Source of the DNA: an uncultured Lachnospiraceae bacterium
Lineage (GTDB): Bacteria; Bacillota; Clostridia; Lachnospirales; Lachnospiraceae
Reading direction: 5' to 3'
Length of the DNA stretch: 64,000 nt
Assembly (NCBI GenBank): GCA_934293375.1
Contig: CAKQYS010000002.1
Coordinates: forward strand, 124,001-188,000
The notes under the pieces are model-generated. The model did no database searches and had not been told where the DNA came from. It was given only the letters and a program-made list of their open reading frames with translations. The position numbers and the translations under genes were made by a program. Each line of letters starts with the position of its first letter. Position 1 is the stretch's first letter. This document shows positions 58,229-64,000 of this stretch, in pieces.

Positions 58229-59671
58229 ATGAGAAAGTTAAAAAAATATATCAGTATGGGTCTTGCTGCCTGCATATGTGTGTCCATGACGGCATGTGGT
58301 GGCAGGACGAAGACAACTACAACGGAGGAGCCGCAGACTGCGGTGACCTATGAGACGATGGAGAAGGCTCTGCTAGAGCGTATACCTGCAGAACATAAGG
58401 AACATCAGGTTGTGATCGATACGCAGGAGACTACGGATGCAGCGGGAGTTATGTCGGACACGACAGCGGATGCAACCGGTACGCAGGCAGACAGTTCGAC
58501 AGATGCTGTGGCAGACACAACACAAGATACATCAGAATCAGATACAGAACAGAAGGATAAGTCTTTGATCGAGACGATAACATTCTGGTATACAGATGAT
58601 CAGGATATATCGTATCTGCAGGCTGCTTCTGAGAGTTTTGAGAAGCGTTATGGAATCCATGTGGATTATATTTTACGAAACGATGCAGATATTCTGGCTG
58701 CAGTGAATCAGGCAAATGAAGCAGGGGAAGCCCCGGATGCGTATATGTTATCTAATGACCTGATCCGAAAGGCACAGATGGCAGGTCTGGTGGAGAAGAA
58801 CGCCATGTATGATGATCAGTTCTGGAACGAGCATTACCCTGCAGTCAGCAAAAATGCACTGTCTAGTGGAGTGAGTGTATATGGATACCCAATTTATTTA
58901 GATACATTCTTTATGCTATATGATCAGGATTATGCCGGTGAGCCGCTTACGATCGAGAATGTGTTGGAGTTCTCAGAGAATTTTGTAGATGAGGAAAATA
59001 CAAAAGAGATTTTCCGGTGGGATATCAGTGATCCCTTCTATAATTTTATGTTCTTAGGGGGCTATGCGAGTCTGCTCGGTGCTACAGGTGAGGATACATC
59101 CCAGTTTGATGTGACGAATCAGTATGTACTGGATTCTATGACCTATTTTCAGTCTATTCATGATATTTTATCTATGGATATGGAGGAGAGCAGCTACGAG
59201 AAGATTAAGAAGAAGATCAGAAAGAACAAGCTGATCTATGCAATCTGTAAGACAGATATTCTTCCGATCCTGGAGGAGACACAAAATGCCTATAAGCTGG
59301 CGAAGCTTCCGAAGCTGACAGATACGTTGGATTCCGGATCCTTGTCGATTACTTATGCAGCGTGTGTGAATCCGTATGCAGACAGTGTGTCAGCGGCGAC
59401 CTTGTTTAGTATTTATTTGTCATATGAGTACAGTGACCAGCAGTTTGGGCTGACAAGGCATGTTTCAGCCAGAAGTGATATTGCCAGAGAGAACGAAAAT
59501 GATCAGTTGATCTATGAGCAGTACATGGCATCCGATACCATTCCAAAGGCATTGGAAATGGGAGATTTCTGGACCTATAGTGAGGTGGCCTTTTCTAACA
59601 TCTGGGACGGGAATGATGTGGCGACAGAGCTGCAGACACTGCAGGATACTGTGCAGGGAAGACTGAACTGA
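58229..59671 (+). CDS. Extracellular solute-binding lipoprotein, family 1-like
   Basis: The 480-residue product begins MRKLKKYISMGLAACICVSMTACGG with lipobox SMTAC (given in the first 23 residues). An in-frame GTG at 58208 has no ribosome site. A long Thr/Asp/Ser-rich linker (about residues 70-115) separates the anchor from the binding domain, which has the ITFWYTDDQDISYLQAASESFEKRYGI opening typical of sugar-binding proteins. No ABC permease genes flank it, so its partner transporter is remote or it has another role. Confidence 0.82.
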   Translation: MRKLKKYISMGLAACICVSMTACGGRTKTTTTEEPQTAVTYETMEKALLERIPAEHKEHQVVIDTQETTDAAGVMSDTTADATGTQADSSTDAVADTTQDTSESDTEQKDKSLIETITFWYTDDQDISYLQAASESFEKRYGIHVDYILRNDADILAAVNQANEAGEAPDAYMLSNDLIRKAQMAGLVEKNAMYDDQFWNEHYPAVSKNALSSGVSVYGYPIYLDTFFMLYDQDYAGEPLTIENVLEFSENFVDEENTKEIFRWDISDPFYNFMFLGGYASLLGATGEDTSQFDVTNQYVLDSMTYFQSIHDILSMDMEESSYEKIKKKIRKNKLIYAICKTDILPILEETQNAYKLAKLPKLTDTLDSGSLSITYAACVNPYADSVSAATLFSIYLSYEYSDQQFGLTRHVSARSDIARENENDQLIYEQYMASDTIPKALEMGDFWTYSEVAFSNIWDGNDVATELQTLQDTVQGRLN

Positions 59672-59710
59672 CATGGGTATATGTATAATAAATGAAATAT
59701 CGTACACAAT

Positions 59711-59739
59711 AAGGCAGGAGAAGTTCCTGCCTTTTTTAT
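59711..59739 (+). terminator. Intrinsic terminator after the solute-binding protein gene
   Basis: A 9-bp stem (59711-59719 with 59725-59733) with a 5-base loop is followed by TTTT. Confidence 0.9.
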
Positions 59740-59807
59740 ATGTTCTGCATATGTAATGTATGAAGGTGTATGAAGAGGTAATAGGCAAAACAGAGAGGAG
59801 ATTGCAT

Positions 59808-60245
59808 ATGTGGGGTTTTATAATTGCTTTGATTTCAGGTGCCTTAATGAGCATTCAGGGTGTATTTAATACGGGAGTGACAAAACAGACCGGGATGTGG
59901 CTGACGAACAGCTGGGTACAGCTGACCGGTTTTGTTGTGTGTCTGATCGCATGGATCATGATGGAAAGATCAAGTACCAATGTGATGGATCTGTTTCATA
60001 TTGATCAGAAATATATGCTGCTTGGTGGTGTGATAGGTGCATTTATTACCATGACAGTAATACAGAGTATGGGACAGTTAGGACCGGCTAAGGCGGTGCT
60101 TATTATCGTGATCTCACAGGTTGCGGTGGCATATCTGATCGAAGTGTTTGGAATATTCGGAGTGGAGCGTGTGGCATTTTCTATCCGTAAACTGATCGGC
60201 ATTCTGGTAGCCATTGCAGGTCTGATCGTGTTTAAATGGGAGTGA
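59808..60245 (+). CDS. YdcZ-like (DUF606/DMT) membrane protein
   Basis: The 145-residue product starts MWGFIIALISGALMSIQGVFNTGV at 59808, where GAGGAG lies 7 bases upstream. It has five hydrophobic segments and matches the YdcZ/DUF606 family, half-size members of the drug/metabolite transporter superfamily that often act as pairs. As a single copy it may form a homodimer. The substrate is unknown. Confidence 0.85.
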   Translation: MWGFIIALISGALMSIQGVFNTGVTKQTGMWLTNSWVQLTGFVVCLIAWIMMERSSTNVMDLFHIDQKYMLLGGVIGAFITMTVIQSMGQLGPAKAVLIIVISQVAVAYLIEVFGIFGVERVAFSIRKLIGILVAIAGLIVFKWE

Positions 60246-60311
60246 TTAGAAAATATAGTAAAAATGACATGAAAAGTTATGAATTTGTAAGAATTTTCGG
60301 CATAAATAAGG

Positions 60312-60340
60312 TTGTCAAATTGTTACAAATTGATTACAAT
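60312..60340 (+). promoter_or_regulatory. Promoter for the comEA-regulator-kinase-GerMN cluster
   Basis: TTGTCA (60312-60317), 17 bases, TACAAT (60335-60340), 45 bases before the start codon. Confidence 0.75.
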
Positions 60341-60385
60341 ATAAATAGTTTCGGGTCTCATGGTTGCGTAGAACAGGAGGTTAGA

Positions 60386-60958
60386 ATGCGATACGCAATG
60401 ATGGTTACAATGCTGTGCTGTATGTTGACGGGTTTGACAGCATGCGGCAGAGAGAATTTTCAGACCTATCAGACTGGTCATGCAGATACACAGGCTGTGA
60501 ATGAAGAAGATACAACTATGGATCAGACAGATTCACAGGCAGAGGTGATCTATGTAGATGTATGTGGTGCAGTGGTGAGTCCGGGAGTATATATATTGCC
60601 TCCGGATGCGCGTGTGTGTGATGCCGTGAAAGCAGCAGGCGGGTTTAGAGAGGATGCTGCGGCATATACAGTGAATCAGGCAGGGCTTCTAAGTGACGGT
60701 GAACAGTTATATATCAGATCTGTGTCAGAGCAGGACACAATGCAACAGACACAGCAGATAGAGGATGGTCTGGTCAATATCAATACAGCTACGAAGGAAC
60801 AGCTGATGCAGCTGCCTGGAATTGGGGAAACAAAGGCAGCGGATATTATAGCATACAGAGATGCCCATGGAGATTTTGCGAAGCCGGAGGATCTGATGCA
60901 GGTTCCGGGAATCAAAGAAGGACTGTATGAAAAGCTGAAAGAGAGAATTAAGAATTAA
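60386..60958 (+). CDS. ComEA-like DNA-binding lipoprotein (SLBB plus helix-hairpin-helix)
   Basis: The 190-residue product starts at 60386 with AGGAGG 5 bases upstream; a long in-frame extension to 60236 overlaps the previous gene and is rejected. It has a lipobox (TGLTAC, Cys about 20), an acidic linker, an SLBB-like domain (VIYVDVCGAVVSPGVY, about 65-120), and a C-terminal HhH domain (VNINTATKEQLMQLPGIGETKAADIIAYR ... LMQVPGIKEGLYEKL, about 130-188). ComEA binds incoming DNA during competence; Bacillus ComEA is anchored by a membrane helix, whereas this one appears lipid-anchored. No comEC follows. A two-component system begins 20 bases later. Confidence 0.9.
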   Translation: MRYAMMVTMLCCMLTGLTACGRENFQTYQTGHADTQAVNEEDTTMDQTDSQAEVIYVDVCGAVVSPGVYILPPDARVCDAVKAAGGFREDAAAYTVNQAGLLSDGEQLYIRSVSEQDTMQQTQQIEDGLVNINTATKEQLMQLPGIGETKAADIIAYRDAHGDFAKPEDLMQVPGIKEGLYEKLKERIKN

Positions 60959-60978
60959 TTATTTTAGGGGAATCAGGA

Positions 60979-61665
60979 ATGAAAAGGGTATTAGTAGTTG
61001 ATGATGAGAAATTGATCGTAAAAGGAATCAAGTTCAGTCTGGAACAGGACGATATGAAAGTCGATGCTGCATATGACGGTGAGACAGCGTTGGAGATGAT
61101 CAAGGCGAATAATTATGACATGATATTGTTGGATATCATGCTGCCGGGACTGACCGGTCTGGAGATCTGCCAGCAGGTGCGGGAATTTTCTAATGTGCCG
61201 ATCATTATGCTGACTGCGAAGGGTGATGATATGGATAAGATTCTCGGATTGGATTATGGTGCGGATGATTATATTACGAAGCCATTCAATATTCTGGAGG
61301 TGAAAGCCAGAATCAAGGCCATTATGCGGCGGAATACAAAGCGTGAGCCGGAGCAGGAAGAGAAAAAGATACTTGAAGCCAAAGATCTGAAGATGGATTG
61401 TGAAAGCAGACGTGTATACATAGCCGGAAGAGAAGTGAATCTGACAGCGAAGGAATTTGATATTCTGCTTCTGTTATTGACAAATCCCAATAAAGTATAT
61501 TCCAGAGAGGCACTGTTGAAGGAGATCTGGGGACAGAATTATATCGGGGATGCCAGAACGGTAGATGTGCATGTACGTCGTCTTCGCGAGAAGATTGAGC
61601 GCAATCCGGGTGATCCGCAGTATGTATTTACCAAGTGGGGTGTTGGATATTATTATCGTACCTGA
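60979..61665 (+). CDS. OmpR/PhoB-family response regulator
   Basis: The 228-residue protein has a receiver domain (VLVVDDEKLIVKGI, phosphoacceptor Asp in MILLDIMLPGLTG near residue 53, Lys in ITKPFN near 102) and a winged-helix DNA-binding domain (about 130-228, with ARTVDVHVRRLREKIE as recognition helix). TAGGGGAA precedes the ATG. It pairs with the kinase encoded 33 bases downstream. Confidence 0.95.
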   Translation: MKRVLVVDDEKLIVKGIKFSLEQDDMKVDAAYDGETALEMIKANNYDMILLDIMLPGLTGLEICQQVREFSNVPIIMLTAKGDDMDKILGLDYGADDYITKPFNILEVKARIKAIMRRNTKREPEQEEKKILEAKDLKMDCESRRVYIAGREVNLTAKEFDILLLLLTNPNKVYSREALLKEIWGQNYIGDARTVDVHVRRLREKIERNPGDPQYVFTKWGVGYYYRT

Positions 61666-61698
61666 TATATGCATATTATGAGGAGATTCGGATAAAGA

Positions 61699-63141
61699 AT
61701 GAAAAATAGTTTCAAAGATAAGAAGTTTGTAGCCCGCATGAAGCGGTTGGATGTATGGCTGTTCTGGCTGTTTGTCCTTCTTGCTTCCGGGCTGCATATG
61801 ATCTATTCTTATTATACAGTATATAGCTACAATAAAAGAAGTGAGGAACAGCTGAAATCACAGATCGTTGGACAGTGTAATATTCTGGCTGACCAGATTC
61901 TGGCGAATCAGTTCATGATCTCGAATTCTCAGGACAATCTCAGTATTGAGATCGATCAGATGGCAAATGTTCTGGATGGAAGGATTCTGGTTGTAGACAG
62001 CACCTACCGCATTGTAAAGGATACTTATACGATCGAACAGGACAAGTACATGATCACCTCGGCAGTATTTCGTGTGATGTCAGGTAAGGATCAGATGATC
62101 TGTAATATTATTAAGGATACAAATGTCATGGAGGTCATTGTTCCGATCACAAATACGGACAAGGTAATCTGTGGTGCCATTCTGGTGACGGTTTCTATGC
62201 AGGATATTACCGATATGAATAGCTATATATCACAGCAGGGAAATACCCTGAATGCAATCTTTCTGATGCTTTCTGTGTTGATTGCGTTTTTACTTTCCAG
62301 ATTTATATCCAAGAACATGAATGCCATGAACAGACAGCTGACATATATGTGTAACGGGCATCTTGACGAACCGTTGAAGGTGAAGGGATTTGCGGAACTT
62401 GAGCAAATGAGTGATTCCATTAATCAGTTGATCACAAAGATGCAGAGTTTAGAAGATTCCAGACAGGAATTTGTGTCCAATGTGTCTCATGAGTTGAAGA
62501 CGCCGATTACCTCAATGAAGGTGTTAGCGGATTCGCTGCTGTTGCAGGAAGGCGTTCCGGCACAGACCTATCGGGAGTTCCTTGTGGATATTGTAGAGGA
62601 AATTGACAGAGAGAATGATATTATCAATGACCTGTTAACCCTCGTCAAAACAGATAAGAAATCGGCTGCACTCAATATTGAACCTGTGAATATGAACGCA
62701 TTGATGGAATTGCTGCTTAAACGGATCAGACCGCTTGCGGCCAAGCGCAATATTGAGATTGAGTATGAGAGTGTGAGGGATGTAGTAGCGGAGATTGATG
62801 AAGTGAAGCTTTCACTGGCATTTTCCAATCTGATTGAAAATGCGATCAAGTACAATGTAGACAATGGATGGGTTAAGGTATCGTTAAATGCTGATCATAA
62901 GTTCTTCTATGTCAAAGTTCAGGACTCCGGTGTCGGTATTCCTGAGGATTGTCAGGAATTGATCTTTGAACGATTCTATCGTGTTGACAAGGCAAGAACA
63001 AGACAGACCGGGGGAACCGGACTGGGACTGGCAATCACAAGAAACGCAATTTTGCTGCATAAGGGTGCGATCAAGGTTTATTCAGAGCCGGGGGAAGGAA
63101 CGACATTTACCGTCAGGATTCCGCTTATGTATATCGCATAG
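61699..63141 (+). CDS. Membrane sensor histidine kinase
   Basis: The 480-residue protein has a membrane segment near residues 15-35, an extracytoplasmic region of about 145 residues that looks PAS/Cache-like (ILVVDSTYRIVKDTYTI), a second membrane segment near 185-205, a HAMP linker, the H-box FVSNVSHELKTPITSMK, N-box FSNLIENAIKYN, and ATP-lid boxes VQDSGVGIPEDCQELIF and GGTGLGLAI. This is a WalK/PhoR-like layout. The GerMN lipoprotein encoded next may be an accessory of the sensor or a target. Confidence 0.95.
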   Translation: MKNSFKDKKFVARMKRLDVWLFWLFVLLASGLHMIYSYYTVYSYNKRSEEQLKSQIVGQCNILADQILANQFMISNSQDNLSIEIDQMANVLDGRILVVDSTYRIVKDTYTIEQDKYMITSAVFRVMSGKDQMICNIIKDTNVMEVIVPITNTDKVICGAILVTVSMQDITDMNSYISQQGNTLNAIFLMLSVLIAFLLSRFISKNMNAMNRQLTYMCNGHLDEPLKVKGFAELEQMSDSINQLITKMQSLEDSRQEFVSNVSHELKTPITSMKVLADSLLLQEGVPAQTYREFLVDIVEEIDRENDIINDLLTLVKTDKKSAALNIEPVNMNALMELLLKRIRPLAAKRNIEIEYESVRDVVAEIDEVKLSLAFSNLIENAIKYNVDNGWVKVSLNADHKFFYVKVQDSGVGIPEDCQELIFERFYRVDKARTRQTGGTGLGLAITRNAILLHKGAIKVYSEPGEGTTFTVRIPLMYIA

Positions 63142-63160
63142 CATGATCAAGGGTGATGAA

Positions 63161-64000
63161 ATGAAGAGAACAATATTTGGTGTGTGGATGGTATTGGTGT
63201 TACTGCTTACAGCCTGTAGTCTGGTTCACCATAAGGAGGATACGACTGCAGTACCGGAAGGCACAGTTATGATGTATTATATTGATGCTGACAATATGGA
63301 GTTTCAGGAAGTGCCGTATCGTGTGATGACGGATACGGATAATAAAGAAGCAGTGGATGAGGTTATGAAACAGCTGTATCGGGAGACGGACTGGAATTCG
63401 AAATATCAGCTTCCTACGATGGACTATTTCCGATGCACAGATTATTCTGTGAAGAAGGGACAGGTTCGGATCGATATGACGGTTGTTGCAAAAGAGGGTA
63501 CTGCCGGTATCATCTTGTTATGTAAGGCGGCTGCAGTTAAGACATTATGCCAGCTGGATTATGTGGACAGTGTGGTATTTAACTGTAAAAGTTCAGCCGA
63601 TCCCTATACAGATGAATATACGCAGGAAGTCTATACCGCTGAGGATTTTGTCTCATCTTCATCTGATGGTGGCTATGTTCAGAATGGACAGATTGATATT
63701 TATTTTGCAAATGAGGATGGAACAGAACTCAAGAAATATTCCAAGCTGGTGGAGATCAGCAATAATGTTTCACTTGAGCAGATTGTGATAGAATCATTGC
63801 TTACCGGACCGCTTAGGGAGGGATTTGTGGCTACGATGCCGGAAGGAACGCAGTTAAATAAGATCTCTGTCAAAGATGGTGTCGCATATGTTGATTTTAA
63901 TGATGCATTTAATGGACAGGCAGGAGATCTGAGAAGTGAATTGACATTATATTCTGTTGTCAATTCATTATGCAGTCTGCCGACGATCAGCCGGGTACAA
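63161..64000 (+). CDS. GerMN-domain lipoprotein (cut by the window end)
   Basis: The frame is open for 280 codons to the window edge without a stop. It starts MKRTIFGVWMVLVLLLTACS with lipobox LLTAC (Cys about 19) and AAGGGTGATG upstream; an in-frame ATG at 63143 is less well placed. Two GerMN-like modules can be seen: a first (about residues 38-145) and a second beginning near 168 (IDIYFANEDGTELKKYSK, IVIESLLTGPLREGFVATMP, DGVAYVDFNDAF). GerM-type proteins act at the cell envelope in sporulation and cell-wall processes. It is probably cotranscribed with the kinase. Confidence 0.88.
   Translation, partial: MKRTIFGVWMVLVLLLTACSLVHHKEDTTAVPEGTVMMYYIDADNMEFQEVPYRVMTDTDNKEAVDEVMKQLYRETDWNSKYQLPTMDYFRCTDYSVKKGQVRIDMTVVAKEGTAGIILLCKAAAVKTLCQLDYVDSVVFNCKSSADPYTDEYTQEVYTAEDFVSSSSDGGYVQNGQIDIYFANEDGTELKKYSKLVEISNNVSLEQIVIESLLTGPLREGFVATMPEGTQLNKISVKDGVAYVDFNDAFNGQAGDLRSELTLYSVVNSLCSLPTISRVQ

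Noticed and set aside
60236..60385. Fifty-residue N-terminal extension of the ComEA-like protein
   Set aside because: It overlaps the previous gene, covers the promoter at 60312-60340 and would destroy the lipoprotein signal.
1..64000. CRISPR arrays, tRNA/rRNA genes, prophage or intact insertion sequences
   Set aside because: I looked for regularly spaced repeats, cloverleaf-like genes, integrases and transposases and saw none.

Overview
The window reads as a chromosome segment of a low-to-moderate GC, spore-forming anaerobic Firmicute, most likely a butyrate-producing Lachnospiraceae member (Coprococcus-like). The evidence is a ptb-buk butyrate pair, an alpha/beta-type small acid-soluble spore protein, a monomeric [FeFe] hydrogenase, a Re-citrate-synthase-like gene beside icd, DUF4364 and DUF4317 genes, an SPKTG-type wall anchor, and Firmicute-style promoters and strong GGAGG ribosome sites. 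No rRNA, tRNA, CRISPR array, prophage or intact insertion sequence was seen.

Layout. 1-2.8 kb: the end of an unknown gene and a secreted leucine-rich-repeat protein. 2.8-4.8 kb: ptb-buk (minus). 5.2-10.8 kb: a 1864-residue wall-anchored surface protein. 10.9-17.7 kb: sspA-like gene, then tig-clpP-clpX-lon-engB, a protein quality-control and ribosome-assembly block. 17.6-19.3 kb: malic enzyme and DUF4364 (minus). 19.5-24.5 kb: rho-rpmE-yqhQ-prmC-prfA, a transcription and translation termination block. 24.5-27.5 kb: uraA-upp-cobW-like (minus), uracil salvage. 27.6-32.4 kb: an unrecognised methyltransferase-like gene, a lytic transglycosylase, the hydrogenase, a 51-residue membrane peptide and an AEC transporter. 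32.4-35.6 kb: Re-citrate synthase and icd, plus a small membrane protein.

35.7-42.0 kb is the most unusual part. It holds a LytTR response regulator and a GHKL sensor kinase (Agr/Blp type), then a promoter carrying paired direct repeats, a tiny ORF interrupted by one TGA, a small secreted two-cysteine protein and two lipoproteins. After these comes a second promoter with the same repeats in front of a decayed copy of the lipoprotein pair, which runs into a truncated response regulator. It looks like a rapidly changing, self-contained signalling locus. 42.0-44.0 kb is an ABC-F ATPase.

44.2-51.2 kb: NAD(P)H-hydrate repair enzyme, a MazF-type RNase without antitoxin, YebC, a SUV3-like RNA helicase, a patatin and DUF4317. 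51.2-58.1 kb: arginine biosynthesis (argH, argG, argC-argJ-argB). argG and argC are divergent, and their mirror-image promoters are covered by candidate ArgR boxes. Between argH and argG lies a 256-bp element with imperfect 90-base inverted arms. 58.2-64 kb: a solute-binding lipoprotein, a YdcZ-like membrane protein, and a ComEA-like lipoprotein followed by an OmpR-type regulator, a histidine kinase and a GerMN lipoprotein cut by the window end.
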